A model generated the notes under the pieces. That model was not told the origin of the DNA, ran no database searches, and worked only from the letters and a program-made list of their open reading frames with translations. The translations under genes were made by a program, and so were the position numbers. A stretch of 64,000 nt of DNA from Pseudomonas sp. LS.1a. Its GTDB lineage: Bacteria; Pseudomonadota; Gammaproteobacteria; Pseudomonadales; Pseudomonadaceae. The stretch covers positions 2,768,001 to 2,832,000 of the forward strand of contig NZ_CP092827.1 in the NCBI RefSeq assembly GCF_022533585.1. The letters are read 5' to 3'. This document shows, piece by piece, positions 17,321 through 29,521 of this stretch (positions are counted from its first letter, which is position 1; each line of letters starts with the position of its first letter).

Positions 17321-18046
17321 ATGGGACGGTTTCGGCGTCTGATGGCCAACCTGCGGGGACGTGACCTGGCGGTGGGCGATATCCATGGTCACTTCCAGCG
17401 CCTGCAGCAATGCCTGGATGCGGTGGGGTTCGATCCGGCCGTGGACCGCCTGTTCAGCGTGGGTGACCTGGTCGACCGTGGCCCGGAAAGCGAAGCGGCG
17501 CTGGAATGGCTGGCGCAGCCCTGGTTCCATGCCGTGCAAGGTAATCATGAGGCCCTGGCAATTACCCGCGTACGCGGCGGGCGGCTCGATCTGGACATGT
17601 ATCGCGCCGCCGGGGGGAGCTGGTTTCTTGACCTTCCACGGAGCGAGCAGTTGCGTTTCGTGGAGCGCTTCGAGAAGCTGCCGATTGCGATAGAGGTTGA
17701 AAGTGCGGCGGGTCTGGTAGGCCTGCTGCATGCCGACAGCCCGTATTCCGATTGGGCAGTATTAAGGACCTGGCTGGAACTGGATGACGACCCTGAAGTA
17801 AGGGAAGTGTGCCAATGGTCGCGGCGGCGGCTGAAGGTAGGCGATACCCAGCCCGTACAGGGCCTGCGTGCCTTGTTGGTGGGGCACACGCCGGTGCTGG
17901 AGGCCAAACTGCTGGGCAACGTCTGGCACCTGGATACCGGGGGCTGGGCCAGTGGCCATTTCACCTTGATGGACATGCGGACCCTGCAACTGCTCAGCCC
18001 CAGGCCAGGTGAAACAGCAATGCCGCAGCCAAAAGCACCAACATGA
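17321..18046 (+). CDS. PP2A-type serine/threonine (lambda-like) metallophosphatase
   Basis: A 241-residue metallophosphoesterase of the bacteriophage lambda/PrpA type. Metal-binding motifs appear in order: VGDIHGH (near residue 22), VGDLVDRGPES (near residue 47) and GNHE (near residue 74), with the later GHTPV His motif near residue 187. It is cytoplasmic and could act as a protein phosphatase or on symmetrical dinucleotides; the motifs alone do not distinguish these. The 3' end overlaps the convergent LysE gene by 53 bp, an unusually long tail-to-tail overlap. Confidence 0.9.
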   Translation: MGRFRRLMANLRGRDLAVGDIHGHFQRLQQCLDAVGFDPAVDRLFSVGDLVDRGPESEAALEWLAQPWFHAVQGNHEALAITRVRGGRLDLDMYRAAGGSWFLDLPRSEQLRFVERFEKLPIAIEVESAAGLVGLLHADSPYSDWAVLRTWLELDDDPEVREVCQWSRRRLKVGDTQPVQGLRALLVGHTPVLEAKLLGNVWHLDTGGWASGHFTLMDMRTLQLLSPRPGETAMPQPKAPT

Positions 18047-18608
18047 CGCCGGAGGCCCGCTCCAGCCACGGCAGGCTGCGGGCGAAGCGCCGTAGCACCA
18101 GCGGGTTGCCGATGGCCACGGCAACCAACAGGTCCCAGAGCAGTACGATGCTGAACATCCACATGGCGTAGGTTGCTTTCCAGGCAATGCTGGCGTTGGC
18201 GACCATGCTGACCAGGCTGGCATAGAACAGCGCATTCTTGGGGTTGAGGATGCCGGACAGGAACCCCATGCCCAATCCCCGCCACCACCCCTGGACTGTT
18301 TGCTTGCCGGTGACTGAGCCCAGGCTGGTGTGCCCGGCGTGGCGCAGGAACAGGGTGCCGATGTACAGCAGGTAGCCGGCACCGGCCAGTTGCAGGATGG
18401 TGAACAGCAGGCTGCCTTCCTGCAGCGCTGACAGACCGGTGAAAGCCATGACGATGAACACGCCATTGGCCAGGGCGATACCCAGGCAGGCGCCGCTGGC
18501 AACCCGCCAGCCACTGCTGACCGAGGTACGTGCGACCAGGAAGAAGTCCGGGCCGGGAGAGAGCAGGGCGAGGAAGTGGGCGAGGGCGATGATCAGGAAT
18601 TGTTCCAT
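17994..18608 (-). CDS. LysE/RhtB-family amino-acid exporter
   Basis: A 204-residue exporter with the family N-terminal signature (FLALLSPGPDFFLVARTSVSSGW) and six hydrophobic helices, including a GILNPKNALFYASL motif in the middle. The family exports amino acids or homoserine lactones. Start chosen at 18608 (MEQFLIIALAHF), the normal RhtB start. The AraC regulator gene lies just upstream on the same strand, separated by a REP-like repeat; that regulator is a plausible controller. It overlaps the phosphatase gene tail to tail. Confidence 0.92.
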   Translation of the reverse strand: MEQFLIIALAHFLALLSPGPDFFLVARTSVSSGWRVASGACLGIALANGVFIVMAFTGLSALQEGSLLFTILQLAGAGYLLYIGTLFLRHAGHTSLGSVTGKQTVQGWWRGLGMGFLSGILNPKNALFYASLVSMVANASIAWKATYAMWMFSIVLLWDLLVAVAIGNPLVLRRFARSLPWLERASGVMLVLLAAALLFHLAWG

Positions 18609-18689
18609 TGGGGTGGGCGGCTCTGGCGGAAAAGCCGAACTCTGCCCTTCGGCGCACAAACCGTATTGAACAATATTGCAGGCTCATTG

Positions 18690-18787
18690 CCGGGGCTGCT
18701 GCGCAGCCCTTTCGCGACACAAGGCCGCTCCCACATTGAACGGCGTACGCAGCACCTGCGGTCGCGAAAGGGGCGCAAAGCGCCCCA
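18690..18787. repeat. REP-like palindromic element (GCTGCGCAGCCCTTTCGCGACAC family)
   Basis: An imperfect inverted repeat: GCTGCGCAGCCCTTTCGCGAC on the left, GTCGCGAAAGGGGCGCAAAGCGCCCC on the right, with GGCCGCTCCCACA between. The same family occurs at 20708-20823, 25789-25894 and 44267-44303. It probably acts as a mRNA-stabilising or termination hairpin between the AraC and LysE genes. Confidence 0.8.
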
Positions 18788-18792
18788 GGTTC

Positions 18793-19614
18793 TCAGAATC
18801 CGTGCAAATCCCGATACTGCCCTGGCGTCACCCCCACATGGGCCTTGAACACCCGCTGGAAATGACTCTGGTCGGCAAACCCGAGCCGATAGGCCACCTC
18901 AGCCAGGGCCTGCCCCTCGCTCAGCAGCTGGCGCCCACGGTTGACCCTGGCATTGAGCAGGTAGGCATGCGGCGTAAACCCGGTAGCCGCGCGAAATGCG
19001 CGAATCAACTGATAGCGCCCAAGCCCGGCGTGCCGTGCCAGTACTGCCAGGCTCAACTGCGCCGGGTCCTGGCCTTCGATATGCGCGATCAGCCCACTCA
19101 GCTCGCTCGCCCCCAGGGCAGGTGCCGGCGCCAGCGGCGCGTGCCTGGCAAAGTCCAGGTCGCCCAGAAAGGCAATCAGCGCCGCATCCTTCTCACCATT
19201 GCTGGCGTTGGAGAACAGCAGACTGTTCAGTTCGCAGAACTGCCGATACACCTCCGGCACCTGGCAGATACGTGCCGGCTCGCCGGGCCCGGTAGCCTCC
19301 AGCCCGGACTCCAGGCGCAGCTGCGCCAGCCAGTCGGCATCCACATGCAGCATCTGGTAGCTCCACGCTTGCCCGGGCTCGGGGTTGCAGGCATGTACCC
19401 GGTGGGCCGGGACCAGCACCAGCGTGCCGGGCGTCAGGCGTTGCTGGCCGTTGCCGGCACCGGTGAAATGACTGTGGCCGGCATCCACCACACCGATGGA
19501 AAACGTCGGGTGGCTGTGGGCCTTGTAGCAGGCGCGGCTATGGCAGGCGCGGCGGCTTTCGACATGCGGCAGGGCCGGGTCGCGCCACAGCGCGGCATGG
19601 GAACGGGGCATCAC
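18793..19614 (-). CDS. AraC-family regulator (cupin-type sensor) of LysE exporters
   Basis: A 273-residue regulator with an AraC_binding cupin-like N-domain (SHPTFSIGVVDAGHSHF) and a C-terminal double helix-turn-helix ending with the signature AYRLGFADQSHFQRVFKAHVGVTPGQYR. This pattern (AraC with SHPTFSIG near the N-terminus) is repeatedly found next to LysE-type genes. Here it sits between the intact LysE gene (same strand, downstream) and a divergent, broken LysE gene, so both exporters may have been its targets. The effector is unknown, probably an amino acid. Confidence 0.9.
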   Translation of the reverse strand: MMPRSHAALWRDPALPHVESRRACHSRACYKAHSHPTFSIGVVDAGHSHFTGAGNGQQRLTPGTLVLVPAHRVHACNPEPGQAWSYQMLHVDADWLAQLRLESGLEATGPGEPARICQVPEVYRQFCELNSLLFSNASNGEKDAALIAFLGDLDFARHAPLAPAPALGASELSGLIAHIEGQDPAQLSLAVLARHAGLGRYQLIRAFRAATGFTPHAYLLNARVNRGRQLLSEGQALAEVAYRLGFADQSHFQRVFKAHVGVTPGQYRDLHGF

Positions 19615-19742
19615 AGGGTCCTCGGTATGCCCGGCAGCTTATCAGGCGCTGCGCACCCATACAGTTTTTTCCGCTGGCTGTAACTTGACCGCACGGCCCG
19701 GTACCCGCCGAAATAGGCGGCTGTTGCCAAAGGAAAACAATT

Positions 19743-20369
19743 ATGGACCTTTCAAGCCTGCTGCTTTTCATTCCCGCCTGTTTCGCCCTGAACATGGCGC
19801 CGGGGCCGAACAACCTGCTGTCGCTGCACAATGCCAGCCGCTACGGCCTGCGCACGGCCTGCGTGGCCGGTGGCGGACGCATCGTCGCCTTCAGCGGCAT
19901 GATCGCCCTGGCGGCCATGGGGCTGGCCGTGGTGCTGCACACCAGCGAATACCTGTTCCTGGCCATCAAGTTGGCGGGGGCTGCCTAACTGTTCTATATC
20001 GCCTGGCAACTGTGGCGGGCACCGGTGGGCGAGGCGGCGGTGGCAGGTGATCAGCCGCGCGGCACCTGGCGCCTGGTACGCCAGGAGTTCTGGATGGCTG
20101 CTGGTAATCCGAAGGCTATCCTGATCTTCACCGCGTTCCTGCCGCAGTTCGTTTCGGTCGGCAGTACCACTCCGGTAAGCGAGCAGTTCCTCTGGCTGGG
20201 TGCGTTGTTCCTGTTGCTGGAATGGGCCGCCATCGCCATCTACGCCGGCCTGGGGGCGTACCTGCAGCGCTGGTTCAGCCAGCCCGGCCCGCGCCGGTTG
20301 TTCAACCGGGTCAGCGCCTCCTTGCTGGGTTGCGCCGGCCTGGGTCTGCTGGCTGCGCGTCGCACTTAA
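19743..20369 (+). pseudogene. LysE-family exporter interrupted by one in-frame TAA
   Basis: The region encodes a full LysE/RhtB exporter of 208 codons in a single frame, but codon 82 (19986-19988) is TAA. The stop falls in GAA-stop-LFYIAW, where family members have GAAYLxYxxW, so a TAC or TAT tyrosine codon most simply became TAA. Both halves are otherwise intact: N-terminal NMAPGPNNLL signature before, GNPKAILIFTAFLPQF after. The second half has no good start with a ribosome site, so no complete exporter should be made. It is divergent from the AraC regulator and converges on ppiC with a four-base overlap. A sequencing error is the alternative. Confidence 0.88.
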
Positions 20370-20641
20370 TCGCGGTAGAAGGTCTGCACCAGGTGGTAGC
20401 CGAACTTGCTCTTGATCGGCCCATGTACCACGCGCAGGGGCTTCTTGAAGATCACCTGGTCAATGGCGCCAACCATCTGCCCGGGGCGGATTTCACCCAG
20501 GTCGCCGCCCCGCTTGCCCGAAGGGCAGATGGAGAATTTTTTCGCGAGCACGTCGAAAGCCTCGCCATTGGCGATGCGCTGCTTGAGCTTTTCGGCTTCG
20601 TCAGCGGTCTTGACCAGGATGTGGCGGGCTTGGGCTTTCAT
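20366..20641 (-). CDS. ppiC: Parvulin-type peptidyl-prolyl isomerase
   Basis: A 91-residue single-domain parvulin. ARHILVKTADEAEKL, FSICPSGKRGGDLGEIRPGQMV and FGYHLVQTFYRD are the conserved strands of the PpiC active site, including the Cys and both His residues typical of E. coli PpiC. There is no signal peptide, so it is cytoplasmic. It is followed by the broken LysE gene in a tail-to-tail overlap of four bases. A second, distinct PpiC-like paralogue lies at 31475-31756 in this window. Confidence 0.92.
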   Translation of the reverse strand: MKAQARHILVKTADEAEKLKQRIANGEAFDVLAKKFSICPSGKRGGDLGEIRPGQMVGAIDQVIFKKPLRVVHGPIKSKFGYHLVQTFYRD

Positions 20642-20707
20642 GGGGTACCTGTGCTTCGGGGGCGAAAAAGGCGCGCATTATGCCTGAGCGAGCCGGGTTG
20701 AGGCCGT

Positions 20708-20823
20708 TGTGGGAGCGGCCTTGCGTCGCGAAAGGGCTGCGCAGCAGCCCCAGGATTTCAGCAGCGATGCATGAATTGCCGGGGCCGCTTTGCGGCCCTA
20801 TCGCGACACAAGGCCGCTCCCAC
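20708..20823. repeat. REP-like inverted repeat pair
   Basis: TGTGGGAGCGGCCTTGCGTCGCGA on the left and TCGCGACACAAGGCCGCTCCCAC on the right flank a shorter GGGCTGCGCAGCAGCCCC hairpin and a GGGGCCGCTTTGCGGCCC hairpin. It lies between ppiC and the acetoacetyl-CoA synthetase gene and fills that gap. Confidence 0.85.
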
Positions 20824-20843
20824 GATGACGGTGAATACCTTCA

Positions 20844-22799
<1,956 letters not shown>

Positions 22800-22830
22800 G
22801 CCGAACCTCCAGGTGATCATTTGGATTCGA

Positions 22831-22920
22831 CGGCCTATTCGCGGGCACGCCCGCTCCCACAGGTACAGCTCAGACTTCAAGGTCAGTGCTATCCTGTGGG
22901 AGCGGGCGTGCCCGCGAAGA
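22831..22920. repeat. REP doublet (inverted pair)
   Basis: TTCGCGGGCACGCCCGCTCCCACAG at 22839-22863 is followed ~30 bp later by its inverse, CTGTGGGAGCGGGCGTGCCCGCGAA. The pair lies in the gap between ecotin and the acetoacetyl-CoA synthetase gene. Confidence 0.88.
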
Positions 22921-22942
22921 AGCCCCCTGGCAGCAGGGGCTT
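22920..22942 (-). terminator. Hairpin after ecotin gene
   Basis: AAGCCCCCTG and CAGGGGCTT form a stem with one bulged C and a GCAG loop just after the ecotin stop. On the minus strand it is followed by TTCTTCG, so it may work as a weak intrinsic terminator or as a stabiliser for the ecotin message. Confidence 0.55.
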
Positions 22943-22947
22943 GCGCG

Positions 22948-23427
22948 TTACTCTACTTTAGCCTTTTGCACGTCCTGCGACGCGCTCCAGACGCGGTAGC
23001 GCACTTCGACATCCTTGGGCACATACACCACCACCGGTAGCTTGCTGTTGTAGCGCAGCATGAAGCCTTCACCGACCACCGGCACGAAGGCCTCGGTCTT
23101 CTTGCCATCGGGGCAGGCCATCAATGTGCTGACCGGGCCGCTGACCTTGTCCAGGTGGTAGTAGCTGTAGCCCCAGCCTTCCAGGGTTCGTTCCTCCAGG
23201 CTGCCGCCCAGGCGCTGGCGATTGCAGTCCACCTTCAGGGTCTTGCCGGCGAGGATTTCCAGCTGATAGGCCGATTCATCAGCCTGGGCCGGCAGGTGGA
23301 TGACCTGCCGGGTGAAGCCTTTTTCCGCCTCGGGGTAGGGCGCGACGTCCTTCAGGCTGGCTGCCATCGCGGGTGCGGCGGCAGCCAGGGTCAGGGCCAG
23401 GATCGCGGTCATCGGGGTTGGGCGCAT
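22948..23427 (-). CDS. eco: Ecotin, periplasmic serine-protease inhibitor
   Basis: A 159-residue exported protein with a signal peptide (cleavage after AMA, residue ~22). The mature part follows ecotin throughout: [22 protein letters not shown] at the start, [14 protein letters not shown], the reactive-site loop [11 protein letters not shown] with Met at P1, and the dimer-forming C-terminal [15 protein letters not shown]. The family forms dimers that inhibit a wide range of trypsin-fold proteases such as elastase and trypsin. AAGGAGG just upstream of the ATG at 23427 fixes the start. It lies between bdh and the acetoacetyl-CoA synthetase gene on the same strand, which is an unexpected place for it. 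Confidence 0.93.
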   Translation of the reverse strand: MRPTPMTAILALTLAAAAPAMAASLKDVAPYPEAEKGFTRQVIHLPAQADESAYQLEILAGKTLKVDCNRQRLGGSLEERTLEGWGYSYYHLDKVSGPVSTLMACPDGKKTEAFVPVVGEGFMLRYNSKLPVVVYVPKDVEVRYRVWSASQDVQKAKVE

Positions 23428-23482
23428 AGGGCCTCCTTGCAGATAAACGAATGCAAGACCGCCGCCAGGCCCAGGCCGCCCG

Positions 23483-24253
23483 TCACTGGGCCAACCAGCC
23501 ACCATCGACGTTCCAGGCGGCACCGCGAACCTGGCTACCGGCCTCGCTGCACAGGAATAGTACCAGCTCACCCAGGTGTTCGGGGGTGACGAAGGCCAGT
23601 GATGGCTGTTTTTCTGCCAGCAGATCGTGCTGCGCTTGCAGCGGATCGCCACCGTTGGCAGCACGATCGTCGATCTGCTTCTGTACCAGCGGGGTCAGCA
23701 CCCAGCCAGGGCAGATGGCATTGCAGGTGACGTTGCTGGTGGCGGTTTCCAGGCCTACCACCTTGGTCAGGCCGACCACGCCGTGCTTGGCCGCCACATA
23801 GGCCGCCTTGCCGGTCGAGCCGACCAGGCCATGCACCGAGGCGATGTTGATGATGCGCCCCCAGTTGCGCATGCGCATGCCGGGCAGGGCCAGGCGCGTA
23901 CCGTGGAACACGGCCGACAGGTTGAGGGCGATGATCTTGTCCCAGCTTTCCAGCGGGAATTGCTCCACCGGCGCCACATGCTGGATACCGGCGTTGTTGA
24001 CCAGAATGTCGACGCCGCCGAACTCGCGCTCGGCCAGGGTGAACAGCGCTTCGATCTGGGCCACGTCCGACAGGTCGGCCGGGTGATGGGCTACCTTCAC
24101 CCCGTGCCGGGCGATCTCGGCCAGCGCCGGTGCCGGGTCGCCGAAGCCGTTGAGCATGATGTTGGCGCCTGCGCGGGCCAGCACCTGGGCAATGCCCAGG
24201 CCGATGCCGCTGGTGGATCCGGTGACGAGTGCAGTCTTGCCTTTGAGGGTCAT
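23483..24253 (-). CDS. bdhA: 3-hydroxybutyrate dehydrogenase (SDR family)
   Basis: A 256-residue short-chain dehydrogenase that interconverts D-3-hydroxybutyrate and acetoacetate with NAD. The cofactor motif [12 protein letters not shown], the NNAGIQHV motif, catalytic Ser in NIASVHG and the YVAAKHG tyrosine-lysine pair are all present. [12 protein letters not shown] and [20 protein letters not shown] are typical of bacterial 3-hydroxybutyrate dehydrogenases. It follows the GntP permease by ten bases on the same strand, so import and oxidation are one operon. Confidence 0.95.
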   Translation of the reverse strand: MTLKGKTALVTGSTSGIGLGIAQVLARAGANIMLNGFGDPAPALAEIARHGVKVAHHPADLSDVAQIEALFTLAEREFGGVDILVNNAGIQHVAPVEQFPLESWDKIIALNLSAVFHGTRLALPGMRMRNWGRIINIASVHGLVGSTGKAAYVAAKHGVVGLTKVVGLETATSNVTCNAICPGWVLTPLVQKQIDDRAANGGDPLQAQHDLLAEKQPSLAFVTPEHLGELVLFLCSEAGSQVRGAAWNVDGGWLAQ

Positions 24254-24263
24254 GCAAAGCTCC

Positions 24264-25655
24264 TTAGACGATGCCGGTGGCGTAGAACGTGGCGATGACC
24301 ACGAACACCGCCAGGGTCTTGATCAGGGTAATACCGAAAATGTCCTTGTAGGCCTCGCGATGGGTCAGCCCGGTTACGGCCAGCAAGGTGATGACCGCGC
24401 CATTGTGCGGCAGGGTGTCCATGCCGCCGCTGGCCATGGCAGCCACCCGGTGCAGCACTTCGAGCGGGATGTTGGCGGCATTGGCGGCGGCGATGAAGCT
24501 GTCGCCCATGGCCGCCAGGGCGATGCTCATGCCGCCCGAGGCAGAGCCGGTGATACCGGCCAGCAAGGTCACGGTGATGGCTTCGTTGACCAGCGGGTTG
24601 GGGATGCCGCGCAGGGCATCGGCCAATACCAGGAAGCCCGGCAGCGAGGCGATTACCGCGCCAAAACCGTATTCCGAGGCGGTATTCATGGCCGCCAGCA
24701 AGGCACCGCCCACGGCGCTTTTGCTGCCTTCGGCCAGGCGGGAGCGGATGGCACCGAAGGCACACACCAGCACCATCAGGATGCCTACCAGCAACGCCGC
24801 CTGCACTGCCCAGATGGCGGTGAGCTTGGCCACATCGCTTTGCACCGGCGCGCTCATGCCGGGCAATTGCAGGCTGTGGCTGGGGCCGTACCACTGCGGG
24901 ATCCAGTGGGTGAACAGCAGGTTCATCACCCCAACCAGCAGCAGCGGCGACAGGGCCAGCCAGGGGTTGGGCAGGGCCAGGTCGGCAGCGGTTTCCGGCT
25001 CGTTGCGCAAGTCGCTGCCATAGCCTTCACCGGCGCGCAGGGCCTTGTTGCGCTGGCGTTGCAGGTAGGCCATGCCGACGCAGAACACGAACAGCGTGCC
25101 GATCAGGCCCAGCCAGGGCGCGGCCCAGGCGGTGGTGTTGAAGAAGGTGCTGGGGATGATGTTCTGGATCTGCGGGGTACCGGGCAGGGCGTCCATGGTG
25201 AACGAGAACGCGCCCAGGGCAATGGTTGCCGGGATCAGGCGCTTGGGGATATTGCTCTGGCGGAACATCTCGGCAGCGAACGGGTACACCGCGAACACCA
25301 CCACGAACAGCGAGACACCGCCGTAGGTGAGCAGGGCGCAGACCAGCACGATCACCAGCATTGCCTGGCGGGTGCCGAGCACGCGGATGGCGGCGGCAAC
25401 GATCGAGCGGGAAAAGCCGGACAGCTCGATCAGCTTGCCGAACACGGCGCCCAGCAGGAACACCGGGAAGTAGAGCTTGATGAAGCCGACCATTTTCTCC
25501 ATGAACACCCCGGTGAATGCGGGGGCCACGGCGGACGGGTCGGTGAGCAGTACCGCGCCGAGGGCGGCGATGGGGGCAAAGAGGATTACGCTGTAGCCAC
25601 GGTAGGCAGCCAGCATCAGCAGGGCCAGCGCGGCAAGGGCGATGAGCACGGTCAT
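24264..25655 (-). CDS. GntP-family permease (probable 3-hydroxybutyrate importer)
   Basis: A 463-residue secondary carrier with about twelve helices in the GntP/Gnt-II family (segments PGTPQIQNIIPSTFFNTTAWAAP and GSASGGMSIALAAMG are typical). GntP proteins carry gluconate or other hydroxy acids. Because 3-hydroxybutyrate dehydrogenase follows at once and a sigma-54 activator sits upstream, 3-hydroxybutyrate is the best substrate guess. AGGAG lies about ten bases before the ATG, and a -24/-12 promoter lies about 50 bp upstream. Confidence 0.9.
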   Translation of the reverse strand: MTVLIALAALALLMLAAYRGYSVILFAPIAALGAVLLTDPSAVAPAFTGVFMEKMVGFIKLYFPVFLLGAVFGKLIELSGFSRSIVAAAIRVLGTRQAMLVIVLVCALLTYGGVSLFVVVFAVYPFAAEMFRQSNIPKRLIPATIALGAFSFTMDALPGTPQIQNIIPSTFFNTTAWAAPWLGLIGTLFVFCVGMAYLQRQRNKALRAGEGYGSDLRNEPETAADLALPNPWLALSPLLLVGVMNLLFTHWIPQWYGPSHSLQLPGMSAPVQSDVAKLTAIWAVQAALLVGILMVLVCAFGAIRSRLAEGSKSAVGGALLAAMNTASEYGFGAVIASLPGFLVLADALRGIPNPLVNEAITVTLLAGITGSASGGMSIALAAMGDSFIAAANAANIPLEVLHRVAAMASGGMDTLPHNGAVITLLAVTGLTHREAYKDIFGITLIKTLAVFVVIATFYATGIV

Positions 25656-25702
25656 CGGGTGAGTCTCCTGGGTGAGTCTTGTTTTTATCGGTGAGCAGGA
25701 GA

Positions 25703-25719
25703 TAGCGGGAATCGTGCCA
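25703..25719 (-). promoter_or_regulatory. Sigma-54 (-24/-12) promoter of the gntP-bdhA operon
   Basis: On the minus strand the sequence TGGCACGATTCCCGCTA runs from 25719 to 25703. The invariant GG and GC are separated by exactly ten bases, and TGGCACG matches the -24 consensus; the -12 half is CCGC rather than TTGC. It lies ~50 bp upstream of the permease ATG, next to a sigma-54 activator gene, so the assignment is well supported by context. Confidence 0.82.
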
Positions 25720-25788
25720 GTTTTTAACTCATTGATTTATATGAGTATTTTGTTTTCTTGTGATTTTTTGTCTCTGTCTTGAGACGTT

Positions 25789-25894
25789 GGGGCCGCTTTG
25801 CGGCCCATTGCGACACAAGGCCGCTGCTACAAGTGAACCGCGATCTCCTGCAGGAGCCGCCTTGTGTCGCGATCGAGGGCAAAGCCCTCGCGGC
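25789..25894. repeat. REP-like palindromic cluster
   Basis: GGGGCCGCTTTGCGGCCC, GCGACACAAGGCCGC and the inverse GCCGCCTTGTGTCGCGAT, then GAGGGCAAAGCCCTC, form nested hairpins. They belong to the same repeat family as 18690 and 20708 and occupy the gap between the activator gene and its target promoter. Confidence 0.8.
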
Positions 25895-25923
25895 AATCTT
25901 GAAATGGAAACAAAAGTCTCCAA

Positions 25924-27306
<1,383 letters not shown>

Positions 27307-27342
27307 GGGTAAAAATCCTGAAATCTGTATAAGCGGGGCCGA

Positions 27343-27434
27343 CCACTTCGCGGGTAAACCCGCTCCCACAAGTTCACTACAAATCCTGAAGACTGTGGGG
27401 TACCTGTGGGAGCGGGTTTACCCGCGAAGAGGCC
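27343..27434. repeat. REP doublet (inverted pair)
   Basis: CTTCGCGGGTAAACCCGCTCCCACA and, about 40 bp on, TGTGGGAGCGGGTTTACCCGCGAAG form a perfect inverted pair. They lie in the gap between yejE and the sigma-54 activator gene. Confidence 0.9.
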
Positions 27435-27446
27435 AGACCTGAAAAA

Positions 27447-28463
27447 CTATCCCCTTGGGTCGAACGCCTCACGCAAGGCATCCCCGATAAACACCAGCAG
27501 CGACAGGATCACCGCCAGTGCAAAGAACGCGGTAAAGCCCAGCCACGGCGCCTCCAGGTGCTGTTTGCCCTGGGTCACCAGTTCCCCCAGCGAAGCACTC
27601 CCGGCCGGCATGCCGAAACCGAGAAAATCCAGTGCAGTCAGGGTGGTGATCGCCCCGGTCAGCATGAACGGCACATAGGTCAGCGTCGCGTTCATGGCGT
27701 TGGGCAGGATGTGCCGCAGCATCACCTGGCTGTCTGACAGCCCCAACGCCCGGGCGGCCTTCACGTACTCCAGGTTGCGACCGCGCAGGAACTCGGCGCG
27801 CACCACATCGACCAGGGTCAGCCAGGAGAACAACGCCATGATCCCCAGCAGCCACCAGAAGTCCGGCTCGACGAACCCGCTGAGGATGATCAGCAGGTAC
27901 AGCACCGGCAACCCCGACCACACCTCCAGCAAACGCTGGCCGAACAGGTCGACCCAGCCGCCGTGGTAGCCCTGCAAGGCCCCGGCCGTCACCCCGATCA
28001 GCACGCTGACCAGGGTCAGGGCGAAGGCGAACAGCAAGGACACCCGTGTGCCATACAGCACCCGGGCCAGCACGTCGCGGCCCTGGTCGTCGGTCCCCAG
28101 CCAGTTGCTCGCGCTTGGCGGGCTGGGGGTGGGCACTTGCAGGTCGTAGTTGGGGGTGTCGGCGCTGAACGGGATCGGTGCGAACAGCATCCAGCCGCCT
28201 TGCTGTTCGATCAGTTGGCGTACATAGGCGCTGCGGTAGTCCGGCTGGAACGGCAGCTGGCCGCCGAACTGCTGCTCGCTGTAGCGCTTGAGCGCCGGCA
28301 CATACAGCTCGCCCTTGTAGCCCAGCAGCAGCGGTTTGTCGTTGGCCACCAGCTCGGCACACAGGCTCAGCAGCAGCAGGCCGGCGAACAGCCACAGCGA
28401 GACCCAGCCGAGGCGGTTGCGGCGAAAGCGTTTCAGGCGACGACGCGAAATCGGTGAAAGCAT
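27447..28463 (-). CDS. yejE: ABC peptide-transporter permease YejE
   Basis: A 338-residue inner-membrane permease. A first helix follows the basic stretch SRRRLKRFRRNRLGW, and the ABC permease signature appears late (EYVKAARALGLSDSQVMLRHILPNA, the EAA loop). The long loop before the permease core (residues ~45-110) is typical of YejE compared with DppC. The start overlaps the stop of yejB by one base (TGATG). Together with YejA and YejB it imports oligopeptides or microcin-C-like compounds. No ATPase gene (yejF) follows; the next gene downstream is the sigma-54 activator. Confidence 0.93.
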   Translation of the reverse strand: MLSPISRRRLKRFRRNRLGWVSLWLFAGLLLLSLCAELVANDKPLLLGYKGELYVPALKRYSEQQFGGQLPFQPDYRSAYVRQLIEQQGGWMLFAPIPFSADTPNYDLQVPTPSPPSASNWLGTDDQGRDVLARVLYGTRVSLLFAFALTLVSVLIGVTAGALQGYHGGWVDLFGQRLLEVWSGLPVLYLLIILSGFVEPDFWWLLGIMALFSWLTLVDVVRAEFLRGRNLEYVKAARALGLSDSQVMLRHILPNAMNATLTYVPFMLTGAITTLTALDFLGFGMPAGSASLGELVTQGKQHLEAPWLGFTAFFALAVILSLLVFIGDALREAFDPRG

Positions 28464-29521
28464 CAGTGCGCCCTCGTGTCGAAGTCGATACGCGGGTCGA
28501 GCAGCGTGTACGACAGATCGCCGATCAGGCGGATCAGCAGGCCCGCCAGGGTGAAGATGAACAGCGTGCCAAACACCACCGGGTAGTCCCGCGACACAGC
28601 CGCTTCGTAACTCATGCGGCCCAGGCCATCGAGCGAGAAGATCACCTCGATCAGCAACGAGCCGGCAAAGAACACCGTGATCAACGCCTGCGGCAATCCG
28701 GCCACCACCAGCAGCATGGCATTGCGCAGCACGTGGCCATACAGCACCCGACGCTCGCTCAGGCCCTTGGCGCGGGCGGTAACCACGTATTGCCGGGAAA
28801 TCTCGTCGAGGAAGGCGTTCCTGGTCAGCAGTGTCAGGGTGGCGAAACCGCCGATCACCAGGGCGCCGACTGGTAGCACCAGATGCCAGAAGTAGTCGGC
28901 GACCTTGCCCAGCAGGCTGAGCTCGTCGAAGTTGTCCGAGACCAGGCCGCGCACCGGGAACCAGTCGAGCGAGGTACCGCCGGCGAACAGCACGATCAGC
29001 AACAGGGCGAACAGGAACGAGGGCAGGGCATAGCCAACCACGATCAGCGCGCTGCTCCAGGCATCGAAGCGGCTGCCATGGCGAACCGCCTTGCGGATGC
29101 CCAGCGGGATCGACACCAGGTAGGTGATCAGCGTGGCCCAGAAGCCCAGCGACAGGGTGACCGGCAACTTGTCGAGGATCAGGTCGGTAACCTTGGCGCC
29201 GCGGAAGAAACTGTTGCCGAAGTCCAGCCGGGCATACTGGCCCAGCATCAACCACAGGCGCTCGGGGGCGGATTTGTCGAAGCCGTACTGGCGCTTGATC
29301 TCCTCGATCAGTTTCGGGTCCAGGCCACGGGTGGCCCGCGACTCGCCGTGCACCACCTCGGCCCGGGCGCCGGGAGCGCCGCCGCCAATCCCTTGCAAGC
29401 GTGCCACCGCCTGTTCCACCGGGCCACCCGGTGCGGCCTGGACGATGGCGAAGTTGACCAGCAGGATCGCCAGCAAGGTCGGGATGATCAGCAGCAGGCG
29501 GCGCAGGATGTAGGCGGTCAT
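28463..29521 (-). CDS. yejB: ABC peptide-transporter permease YejB
   Basis: A 352-residue permease starting [20 protein letters not shown], typical of DppB/OppB-like subunits. The insert with [16 protein letters not shown] and the [23 protein letters not shown] segment near residue 75 match the YejB subgroup. The EAA loop is visible as [24 protein letters not shown]. The ATG overlaps the stop of yejA (ATGA), and its own stop overlaps yejE, so the three genes are translationally coupled. Confidence 0.94.
   Translation of the reverse strand: MTAYILRRLLLIIPTLLAILLVNFAIVQAAPGGPVEQAVARLQGIGGGAPGARAEVVHGESRATRGLDPKLIEEIKRQYGFDKSAPERLWLMLGQYARLDFGNSFFRGAKVTDLILDKLPVTLSLGFWATLITYLVSIPLGIRKAVRHGSRFDAWSSALIVVGYALPSFLFALLLIVLFAGGTSLDWFPVRGLVSDNFDELSLLGKVADYFWHLVLPVGALVIGGFATLTLLTRNAFLDEISRQYVVTARAKGLSERRVLYGHVLRNAMLLVVAGLPQALITVFFAGSLLIEVIFSLDGLGRMSYEAAVSRDYPVVFGTLFIFTLAGLLIRLIGDLSYTLLDPRIDFDTRAH

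Noticed and set aside
20025..20369. Second half of the broken LysE as a separate 114-codon gene
   Set aside because: It lacks the N-terminal half of the fold and a ribosome site; it is the downstream part of one interrupted gene.
24150..25694. A 514-codon plus-strand open frame opposite the GntP permease
   Set aside because: Gln/His/Gly-rich shadow of a membrane-protein gene; no ribosome site or motif.
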